This document shows, in pieces, positions 8,226-13,708 of a stretch of DNA of 13,708 nt. Numbering within the stretch: position 1 is the stretch's first letter; every line of letters begins with the position of its first letter. The translations under genes and the position numbers were made by a program. The stretch covers positions 1-13,708 of the forward strand of contig JAHENE010000026.1 in assembly GCA_024643305.1 (NCBI GenBank), read 5' to 3'. The notes below the pieces were generated by a model, which saw only the letters and a program-made list of their open reading frames with translations, was not told the DNA's origin and searched no databases. The DNA is from Thiobacillaceae bacterium. Its GTDB lineage: Bacteria; Pseudomonadota; Gammaproteobacteria; Burkholderiales; Thiobacillaceae.

Positions 8226-8495
8226 TTACTTGCGCAGGCCTAGGCGCTCGATCAGCGTCTTGTAGCCGGCCAGATTGGTGCGCTTCAGGTAATCCAGCAG
8301 CTTGCGGCGGCGGCTTACCATTTTCAGCAGACCACGACGGGAATGATGATCCTTGGCGTTGGCTTTGAAATGATCCGTCAAATAGTTGATGCGGGCGGTG
8401 AGCAGGGCGACCTGCACTTCCGGGGAACCGGTATCGGTTGCCGCGCGTTGATAATCCTTGACGGTTTGTGCCTTGTCGGCAGCAGTGATAGCCAT
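8226..8495 (-). CDS. rpsO: 30S ribosomal protein S15
   Basis: S15 is a primary 16S rRNA-binding protein of the small-subunit platform. The 89-aa length is standard. The family signatures are intact: [16 protein letters not shown] (21-36), [22 protein letters not shown] (49-70) and a C-terminal [15 protein letters not shown] at 8495 is preceded by AGGAG (8502-8506) with 6 nt spacing. It is the first gene of the operon, with pnp 87 bp downstream. S15 commonly represses its own translation by binding a structured leader, and a leader with two hairpins is present here. The usual upstream neighbours infB, rbfA and truB are not in the window; the operon has its own promoter. Confidence 0.99.
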   Translation of the reverse strand: MAITAADKAQTVKDYQRAATDTGSPEVQVALLTARINYLTDHFKANAKDHHSRRGLLKMVSRRRKLLDYLKRTNLAGYKTLIERLGLRK

Positions 8496-8528
8496 GTGGT
8501 TCTCCTAAAAATCAGGGTTATGGAATCG

Positions 8529-8587
8529 CGAAACCCGGTGGCTTTGTGGGTTTCGTTCTTTAAACCCGCCCTTGTGGCGGCGGGTTT
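8529..8587 (-). promoter_or_regulatory. Two-hairpin rpsO leader, candidate S15 autoregulatory element
   Basis: Reading the minus strand, the ~100-nt leader first forms a 9-bp stem AAACCCGCC / GGCGGGTTT (plus-strand 8579-8587 with 8562-8570). It then forms an 8-bp stem CGAAACCC / GGGTTTCG (8548-8555 with 8529-8536, 11-nt loop). The second ends about 23 nt before the AGGAG site. S15 leaders in other bacteria are structured RNA targets with unrelated folds, so this is the natural place for one. Binding itself cannot be seen. Confidence 0.55.
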
Positions 8588-8603
8588 CATACAGAAGGCC
8601 GGC

Positions 8604-8632
8604 ATATTACCTCAAAAAGTCTTTTGGCTCAA
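8604..8632 (-). promoter_or_regulatory. Sigma-70-type promoter of rpsO-pnp
   Basis: On the minus strand TTGAGC (plus 8627-8632) is followed after exactly 17 bp by TAATAT (plus 8604-8609). Both boxes are close to the consensus. Transcription would begin near 8597, giving a ~100-nt leader whose first hairpin starts about 10 nt in. This is the best promoter match I found in the window. Confidence 0.7.
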
Positions 8633-8967
8633 GCAGTTGTGCGAATCAAGGAAATGCCGTCAGACGCCAAGGTGCAAGATTTTCACCTGCATTCGCCAAC
8701 CCCGGATAACCCGGTATGCCAACTGTTCCCGCACCAGACCAAGAGAGGCGGGGCAGTCTGCAGCTATGGCAAACCCCATGACGGTGAATGCCATAAGGCA
8801 AACGGATTAATCCGTTTGCCTGGCAGGCGTCATCCGTTTGGTCGATTCAAACAAACGCGATATTCGGTAAATTCAAGTAGTTTTAAATACTTAAGCTCGG
8901 ACGCTTGTTGCAGGGGATAAGCGTAAAGAGGGGACGGAGTCATTCCGGGCCAGGCTCGTTTCAGGTT
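8633..8967. other. Divergent intergenic region between rpsO and the secreted-protein/adhesin pair
   Basis: No convincing gene, tRNA or insertion sequence is seen. It must hold the plus-strand promoter for the gene at 9104, but I cannot point to clear boxes. It contains the 26-bp palindrome at 8796-8821, an AT-rich imperfect dyad around 8873-8895 (AAGTA ... TACTT), and an isolated AGAGGGGACGGAGTCATT at about 8927-8944. Confidence 0.5.
8796..8821. repeat. 26-bp perfect palindrome
   Basis: The arms AGGCAAACGGATT (8796-8808) and AATCCGTTTGCCT (8809-8821) are exact reverse complements with no central spacer. No T-tract follows, so a terminator is unlikely; an operator for a dimeric regulator or a small repetitive extragenic element fits better. 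Its core GGATTAATCCGT (8804-8815) recurs at 5869-5880. Confidence 0.75.
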
Positions 8968-9038
8968 GAGAACGAATGCTGTTTCGTATGGCGGGGGAGT
9001 TCTCGAAAGCCCAACGGGCTCCATGGCGTGCGCGCCAT
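8968..9038 (+). promoter_or_regulatory. Structured leader with three successive stem-loops
   Basis: Stem 1 is GAGAAC (8968-8973) / GTTCTC (8999-9004), which can enclose a smaller hairpin CGAA/TTCG (8973-8976 with 8983-8986). Stem 2 is AGCCC-AAC-GGGCT (9008-9020). Stem 3 is ATGGCG-TGCG-CGCCAT (9023-9038). They are separated by only 2-3 nt and followed by an A-rich stretch up to the GGAG at 9092. It could be a cis-regulatory RNA or an mRNA-stabilising 5' end. It matches no riboswitch consensus I can recall. Confidence 0.4.
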
Positions 9039-9103
9039 TCCAAAAAATATGTTCACAAACAAAACACTTTTAAAGAAGAACCAGATGAAGCGGAGAAATA
9101 TTG

Positions 9104-9679
9104 ATGTCTTATAGAATGCTCGCTGCATGGTTTGCAGGTTTATGTCTCTTAGCTAGTCCAGCCAGTCAGGCTGCAGATTCCGCCAAATCCAGGAAGCCCG
9201 CCACTGAGCCTGCCCCGGCAGTCGCGCAGCCAGCTGATGTTTCCAATCCCATCAACGTGAATGCCATTACCGGCGCGGTTGCAAAGTCCGGGGTGGTCAA
9301 GTGCCTGACCCGCATCAATCAGGTGACCAATTTCGTTACCGCCATCAGTGAAAGCGGGGCCTATCTGTTTGTCAGTCCCGATCAGCCCGACACCACATTT
9401 GTTTCCTCATCGCTGGAAGTCCAGCAAAAGAAAATTTTGACCTATGCATCCGCCAGCTTTGCACCGGTGGGCAGTGGTGGTTGCGGCGGGGTATACGAGA
9501 CTGTCACCTACTGGCCGGACAGTTGTGAAACTGTCGGCACCAAAGGTTTTGCAAAATTAAAGAATGTGGGGGTTGTGCAAAAGCATATCCAGATTCTGGA
9601 GGGGGCCGGAACCATGCGCATGTTCCTGGTTCCGGCAGGATCGGGCTGCATCAGCATCAAGAAAGAAGTGATTTATTGA
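9104..9679 (+). CDS. Secreted protein upstream of trimeric autotransporter (191 aa), unknown
   Basis: ATG at 9104 is preferred over the adjacent TTG because GGAG (9092-9095) lies 8 nt upstream. Residues 1-23 are a Sec signal peptide (MSYRMLAAWFAGLCLLASPASQA|AD). A Pro/Ala/Lys-rich spacer follows (about 24-46), then a domain beginning SNPINVNAITGAVAKSGVVKC. The mature part has four cysteines (C67, C127, C141, C182), compatible with two disulfides, and Gly-rich turns (GSGGCGG, GSGC). It ends SIKKEVIY and has no lipobox or membrane anchor. It is 43 bp upstream of the adhesin gene on the same strand, so an operon is likely. A periplasmic or surface accessory to that adhesin is a reasonable inference, since other trimeric autotransporters have dedicated partners (SadB, TpgA), but the sequence does not resemble those. 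Confidence 0.85.
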   Translation: MSYRMLAAWFAGLCLLASPASQAADSAKSRKPATEPAPAVAQPADVSNPINVNAITGAVAKSGVVKCLTRINQVTNFVTAISESGAYLFVSPDQPDTTFVSSSLEVQQKKILTYASASFAPVGSGGCGGVYETVTYWPDSCETVGTKGFAKLKNVGVVQKHIQILEGAGTMRMFLVPAGSGCISIKKEVIY

Positions 9680-9722
9680 GACGCTGGAATCGTCTTGACA
9701 GGAATAACAAGCCTAGGGGGGA

Positions 9723-11903
9723 ATGATGAACGCAAAAGACAATAACAGTGAAGCGCCGCGTCGCACACGGATTTTTCAATGCACAAAAGTGTCCGCGGCC
9801 GTCGCGCTGGCGTGGGGGGTGGCGGCAACGCCAAGTTATGCGGCATTCACCCAGACCTCGCCCAGCGACACCCAAACCACCACCATCGCGGGGTCGACTT
9901 GTAGGCAACAACTGGATAACGTCATCATAGGGTTGCATAGCGCAGCTTATATCGCAGATGGAGTGGGTCTTGCGATGGAAGCGGTGGGTGCTGTGTTTAT
10001 TATTTCTGAGATCCCCGGAATCATCGCTCAGGGCGTTGCGCTAGGAATGGACATCGCGGCCTACGCCTTTGAAGAAGATGCCAACAACCAATTGCCTTAT
10101 TGTGAAGAAACCTTTGCCGGTTCGGTGGTGGTCACGGATGGCGGCACGAGCGTTACCGGCGACTCGATTTTTAACAACAACCTGGATGTAACGGGGGCGC
10201 TCGGTGTCAATGGCGGCGCAACTATAACCGGCGGTGCGACCATCTCTTCGAACAATGGCAATAGCCTGGTGGTGGACGATGTAAGTGCACGCATCCAGGG
10301 CGCGGACGGCACGGACTTTGTGGCCACCAGCATGTCCAGCGGCGTCACCATGAATGGCAACGACGCCACGGCGACGCTGAACGGCACGTCGGCCAGTCTG
10401 CTGAACAGCACAGGCCACGGGTTGACCATCACCGATACGTACACCAAATTGTCCGGCGGTACCAATTCCTCCAACTTGTACTTGATGGATAACCGGGCAT
10501 ACCTGGGCGTTGGAACCGCGACCGAGGCAGAAGTCATTTTGATCGATGCAACCAACAGCGGCGGCGGCATTACCGGCGTCACGATCGGCACGGCAACAGC
10601 CGGCCATACCAACAATCTGGTGGGCGGCACCAACAACATCGGCACCACTGTTGCCGGCTCCGTCAACACCATTGGCAACGCCGGCACTTCCGCGAACACG
10701 CTGACGGGCGCAACCAATGTGATCACCGGTACGGTCAGCAATACCATCAGCACGGGCGCGAATTCTGTCATTACGGATAGCAATTCTGTTCGGTTGGAAA
10801 ACGGCGCTAACAATGTCACCGTGAATGGAAGCGGTGTGGCGGCCAGCGGCAACGGCGGCACGCTGAACATTGATGGCAACAATGTCTCGTTGCTGAACAA
10901 TGTGGCGGACTCCAGCCTTGGCCTGAGCGGACACGGTTTGAACATTACTTCTACTCAGACCACTCTGTCCGGGGGTACGCGTTCATCGACCTATACGCTT
11001 GAGGATGGCGATGCCGGGGGCACGACCTTGACAGTTGGCGGCAGCGTTTCCGGTACGGCCATGCTGTTTTCGGCAACAACCAATGACATCACCACCATCA
11101 GCACAGTAACCATTGGCACCGCTACGACCGTTCATACCAATAATATTGTCGGCGCGAACAACAACATCGGCACCACCGTAGCAGGTTCGGTCAACACCAT
11201 CGGCAATGCCGGCACTTCGGTGAACACGTTGACCGGCACCACCAACGACATCACGGCATTGTCGACGAATACGCTGACTGCAGGCACGAATAACGTACTG
11301 AATGCCACCCAGCAAAACCAGCTGACCGGTGGCACCGGCAACGTCATTACTGCTACCACGGGGAGCAACACAATCACCGCTGCCGGCGGGGATAACCAGG
11401 TGGTTACCAGTGCTGCCGGTGCGGCGACGGGCACGGCAATCCAGGGCACGGGCACGACGGATGGCGTTTCGCTGACCGGCACTTCTGGCGGGCAGACGGC
11501 AATGGTGACGTTGGGTCAGGACAACCGTTATGGGGCAGGCACCCCGGTGGCCAATTTTTCAACTACAGGCGGCGCGCCGATCCGAGTAACGGGCGTTGCG
11601 GACGGTATATATGATTACGATGCCGTAAACATGTCTCAGTACAACTATTTGAAAGGTGTCGTGTACGACACGCAAAAGTTCGCGTATTCAGGCGTCGCGT
11701 CCGTGGCCGCGATGGCTGGCATTCCTGATCCGGCCCCGGGAAAGCGGTACAACTTCGGCATGGGCATCGGCCAGTATGAGGGTTACAGGGCTGTTGCGGC
11801 CGGCTTTAAAGGCCATGTAACGGACAACATTTCGGTAACTGCCGGGGCTGCTTTCAGCAGTATGGCAAACACGTATAACGCCGGCGTCGGTTTTAGCTGG
11901 TAA
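9723..11903 (+). CDS. Trimeric autotransporter adhesin with YadA-type anchor (type Vc)
   Basis: The start is ATG 9723 or the adjoining ATG 9726; AGGGGGG (9715-9721) suits 9726 better. Residues 1-40 form an extended signal peptide (RRTRIFQCTK... cleaved at PSYA|AF). A hydrophobic, helical-looking module with two cysteines (C60, C127) follows. A long Asn/Thr/Gly/Ser-rich beta region then runs from about 131 to 610, with internal repeats. DAVNMSQ at about 633-639 is the typical neck/stalk motif. The last ~70 residues match the YadA anchor (YSGVASVAAMAGIPDPAPGK, GMGIGQYEGYRAVAAGF, ISVTAGAAFSS, final GVGFSW). Three chains should form one 12-strand barrel in the outer membrane and expose the stalk, usually for attachment. 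The ligand cannot be inferred. At 726 aa it is an ordinary size for the class. Confidence 0.9.
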   Translation: MMNAKDNNSEAPRRTRIFQCTKVSAAVALAWGVAATPSYAAFTQTSPSDTQTTTIAGSTCRQQLDNVIIGLHSAAYIADGVGLAMEAVGAVFIISEIPGIIAQGVALGMDIAAYAFEEDANNQLPYCEETFAGSVVVTDGGTSVTGDSIFNNNLDVTGALGVNGGATITGGATISSNNGNSLVVDDVSARIQGADGTDFVATSMSSGVTMNGNDATATLNGTSASLLNSTGHGLTITDTYTKLSGGTNSSNLYLMDNRAYLGVGTATEAEVILIDATNSGGGITGVTIGTATAGHTNNLVGGTNNIGTTVAGSVNTIGNAGTSANTLTGATNVITGTVSNTISTGANSVITDSNSVRLENGANNVTVNGSGVAASGNGGTLNIDGNNVSLLNNVADSSLGLSGHGLNITSTQTTLSGGTRSSTYTLEDGDAGGTTLTVGGSVSGTAMLFSATTNDITTISTVTIGTATTVHTNNIVGANNNIGTTVAGSVNTIGNAGTSVNTLTGTTNDITALSTNTLTAGTNNVLNATQQNQLTGGTGNVITATTGSNTITAAGGDNQVVTSAAGAATGTAIQGTGTTDGVSLTGTSGGQTAMVTLGQDNRYGAGTPVANFSTTGGAPIRVTGVADGIYDYDAVNMSQYNYLKGVVYDTQKFAYSGVASVAAMAGIPDPAPGKRYNFGMGIGQYEGYRAVAAGFKGHVTDNISVTAGAAFSSMANTYNAGVGFSW
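10413..11263 (+). repeat. Internal duplication in the trimeric autotransporter
   Basis: Two units share GHGL-x-IT-x-T-x-T-x-LSGGT-x-SS (starting 10413 and 10929) and NNIGTTVAGSVNTIGNAGTS (about 10632 and 11160). The offset is 516 bp at the start and 528 bp later, so the units are 172-176 codons long with a four-codon length change between copies. Protein identity in the best stretch is almost complete while the DNA differs mostly at third codon positions, so the copies are not very recent or are kept by selection. Confidence 0.8.
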
Positions 11904-12004
11904 CACTTCGCCAGCGACCTGTTCAACCCGGCTACTTGAAAAGACGGCTTTGCATGGGCACACGATCGCTGATGCCGGTATCAAAATATTAGGGGAATAA
12001 CGTC

Positions 12005-13708
12005 ATGGCGATGTCCGTCGTTTTTGTCGATACGCGCATTGAGGATTATCAAAGCCTGCTTCAGGCCATAGACCCGGATACCGAAGTCGTTCTGCTCGAT
12101 CCGGATACCGACGGCGTGCTGCAGATTGCAAGCTGGCTGTCCGGAAAAAGCGGCTATGACGCCATCCACATCATCTCCCACGGAGGCAGCGGGCTGCTTG
12201 ATCTTGGCAGCACCACCCTTAGTAGCGACAATCTCTCGATCTACGCCGACGCGTTGAATACAATCGGCCAATCCCTCACTCCTGAAGGCGATCTGCTGCT
12301 CTATGGCTGCAATGTCGCACAAGGCGAGGCTGGTCAATCATTCATCGAGCAACTCGCCGAACTTACAGGCGCTGACGTTGCGGCATCCAATGATGCAACT
12401 GGCGCAGCGGCGCTGGGCGGCGACTGGGTGCTGGAAGAAAGTACCGGCAGCATTGAGGCAGCCTCGCCGTTTGATGAAAAAATTCTGGCAGGCTACGCCG
12501 GCGTGCTTGCCACGTTCACCGGCGATTCCGGCAACAATACCCTTACCGGAACCTCCGGCGACGACACAATGTATGGCTATGGGGGGGATGACCTGCTCTT
12601 TGGTGACGCTGGCTACGACACGCTCTACGGCGGCGCGGGCAACGATGGCTTGTTTCTTGGAACGGACACCGATGGCGGGGCGGCTTTCGGCGAAGACGGC
12701 GACGACTCCATCGAGGGCAGTTCAGGTGCCGATATTCTCAGTGGCGGGGAGGGCGCTGACGTACTCTCTGGCCTGGCTGGCGATGATGGACTTTGGGGCG
12801 GAAACGGCAACGACTCACTCGACGGTGGCGCTGGCAACGACACCCTTGATGGCGGCGCCGGCGACGACACCCTCGTCGGAGGGGACGGCAACGACCTTCT
12901 CGACGGTGGCGCCGGAAGCGACTTGGTCATGGGTGGCTCGGGTGATGACGTTTTTAAAGTCTCCACCAAGGCCGGCGAGACAGACACGCTATACGGCGGC
13001 GCGGGTCGCGATACCTACCAGCTGAGTTCAAGTTACTTCGCCGGACAAACTACTATCAACGACTTCGAAGCGGGCAGCACGGGCGATGTGCTGGATATCT
13101 CAAGTCTGCTTTCCGCCAGTATTGGTTACAGCAACGGCAACCCCTTTGATCCTGCATTGGGCTACCTGCGTCTGGTGCAGTCGGGGGCCGACACTGTGTT
13201 GCAGTGGGACAAGGATGGTGCCGCCGGAAGCGTCAGCGGCTGGGAAACTATTGTAGTGCTTGTCGGCACCGATGCCACCACGCTTACCATGGAGAATTTC
13301 GCGCCGCTGGCGCCGCCCGATGGCAGCAATGTTAGCGTGACGATCACTGGTACGGCTGGCAACGACACCCTGTATGGCGGGGTGGGGGACGATCAGATGA
13401 ACGGCGGAGATGGCAACGACACCTTGTATGGCTATGGGGGGGATGACCTGATCTTTGGTGGCGCTGGCTACGACACGCTCTACGGCGGCGCGGGCAACGA
13501 TGGCTTGTCTCTTGGAACGGACACCGATGGAGGCCAGGCTTTCGGTGAAGACGGCGACGACGCCATCGAGGGCAGTTCAGGTGCCGATGTTCTCAGTGGC
13601 GGGGAGGGCGCTGACGCACTCTCTGGCCTGGCTGGCGATGATGGACTTTGGGGCGGAAACGGCAACGACTCACTCAACGGTGGCGCTGGCAACGACACCC
13701 TTGATGGC
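12005..13708 (+). CDS. DUF4347 - RTX repeat protein (large secreted adhesin-like), 3' end missing
   Basis: The frame is open for 568 codons from ATG 12005 to the window end; AGGGG (11991-11995) precedes it by 9 nt, with ATG 12011 as an alternative. Residues 4-150 are a DUF4347 domain: VVFVDTRIEDYQSLLQ, VVLLDPDTDGVLQIA, IHIISHGGSG, LLLYGCNVAQG, TGADVAASNDATGAAALGGDW. H59 and C102 are placed like a clan CD (caspase/CHAT-like) His/Cys pair. From about 170 come RTX calcium-binding nonapeptides (GGAGNDTLD, GGDGNDLLD and similar). Residues ~336-440 resemble a type I secretion target-like domain (INDFEAGSTGDVLDIS, YLRLVQSGADTVLQWD), after which RTX repeats resume. No Sec signal is present. Export by a type I ABC system is expected, but no transporter gene is in the window. 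It lies 101 bp after the trimeric autotransporter. Confidence 0.9.
   Translation, partial: MAMSVVFVDTRIEDYQSLLQAIDPDTEVVLLDPDTDGVLQIASWLSGKSGYDAIHIISHGGSGLLDLGSTTLSSDNLSIYADALNTIGQSLTPEGDLLLYGCNVAQGEAGQSFIEQLAELTGADVAASNDATGAAALGGDWVLEESTGSIEAASPFDEKILAGYAGVLATFTGDSGNNTLTGTSGDDTMYGYGGDDLLFGDAGYDTLYGGAGNDGLFLGTDTDGGAAFGEDGDDSIEGSSGADILSGGEGADVLSGLAGDDGLWGGNGNDSLDGGAGNDTLDGGAGDDTLVGGDGNDLLDGGAGSDLVMGGSGDDVFKVSTKAGETDTLYGGAGRDTYQLSSSYFAGQTTINDFEAGSTGDVLDISSLLSASIGYSNGNPFDPALGYLRLVQSGADTVLQWDKDGAAGSVSGWETIVVLVGTDATTLTMENFAPLAPPDGSNVSVTITGTAGNDTLYGGVGDDQMNGGDGNDTLYGYGGDDLIFGGAGYDTLYGGAGNDGLSLGTDTDGGQAFGEDGDDAIEGSSGADVLSGGEGADALSGLAGDDGLWGGNGNDSLNGGAGNDTLDG
12570..12853 (+). repeat. RTX-block direct repeat, copy 1
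   Basis: This 284-bp stretch matches 13425-13708 without gaps at an offset of exactly 855 bp (285 codons). I count about 12 mismatches, roughly 96% identity. It encodes LYGYGGDD-type RTX repeats up to GGAGNDTLDG. The repeat may continue beyond the window. Confidence 0.93.
13425..13708 (+). repeat. RTX-block direct repeat, copy 2 (cut by window end)
   Basis: This is the second copy of the 12570-12853 segment, offset by 855 bp in frame and with about a dozen substitutions. Between the copies lie the rest of the first RTX block and the secretion-target-like domain, so the repeating unit is probably 285 codons of RTX block plus that domain. A tandem array past the window is likely but unseen. 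Confidence 0.93.

Noticed and set aside
8343..8920. Plus-strand frames overlapping and following rpsO
   Set aside because: They are antisense to rpsO or run through its promoter and leader; no RBS and no domain-like sequence.
8927..8944. AGAGGGGACGGAGTCATT, reminiscent of sequences seen beside REP-associated transposase genes
   Set aside because: Only one copy in the window, no transposase gene and no REP-type hairpin pair; the resemblance is from memory only.
9009..9015. GCCCAAC in the adhesin-operon leader, another possible attC start box
   Set aside because: There is no matching GTTRRRY box at a suitable distance; it is part of a small hairpin.
10041..11482. Long minus-strand open frames opposite the trimeric autotransporter
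   Set aside because: They are antisense shadows of low-stop, Asn/Thr/Gly-rich repeat DNA; no start signals and no family resemblance.
12303..13025. A 240-codon plus-strand frame and Ser/Pro-rich minus-strand frames within the RTX gene
   Set aside because: They overlap the DUF4347-RTX frame, which has clear domain signatures and runs uninterrupted to the window end; the alternatives are composition artefacts of GGXGXD repeats.
1..13708. CRISPR array, tRNA, rRNA, insertion sequence or prophage genes
   Set aside because: No regularly spaced short repeats with unique spacers, no cloverleaf, no transposase or phage proteins were seen on either strand; the direct repeats present are coding repeats in adhesins.

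Overview
The window looks like a stretch of a Gram-negative proteobacterial chromosome. The polynucleotide phosphorylase and ribosomal protein S15 sequences read most like betaproteobacterial ones; this is a judgement from remembered family sequences, not a search. The DNA is moderately GC-rich. Three different outer-membrane or extracellular secretion formats in 13.7 kb confirm a diderm cell.

Layout. (1) 1-1926, plus strand: the 3' part of a classical (type Va) autotransporter, with passenger repeats, linker and a complete C-terminal beta-barrel. (2) 2021-5683, plus strand: a train of small, closely spaced envelope genes. They encode a 119-aa secreted protein, two small polytopic membrane proteins, a possible 23-codon ORF, a 242-aa secreted protein built from two related halves, a DUF805 membrane protein and a 341-aa polytopic membrane protein. 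Only DUF805 is recognised as a named family with confidence. (3) 5945-8632, minus strand: the core operon rpsO-pnp, with a good sigma-70-type promoter, a two-hairpin leader, an intercistronic hairpin and a perfect 18-bp-arm terminator palindrome that should work in both directions. (4) 8633-9103: an intergenic region with a 26-bp perfect palindrome and a leader that can fold into three successive stem-loops. (5) 9104-11903, plus strand: a 191-aa secreted protein followed 43 bp later by a YadA-type trimeric autotransporter (type Vc). (6) 12005 to the window end, plus strand: a large open frame with an N-terminal DUF4347 domain followed by RTX calcium-binding repeats (type I secretion style). 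It carries a near-identical duplication with an 855-bp period and has no stop in the window.

Together the window is a housekeeping RNA-metabolism operon flanked on both sides by surface-display genes (types Va, Vc and T1SS/RTX) and a cluster of uncharacterised envelope proteins. The most interesting points are the DUF4347-RTX protein, with a visible His/Cys pair reminiscent of clan CD proteases and a recent internal duplication; the trimeric autotransporter with its secreted partner and unusual hydrophobic N-terminal module; the structured leader ahead of that pair; and the duplicated-domain secreted protein in the unknown cluster. None of these is proven to be a new system from the sequence alone.
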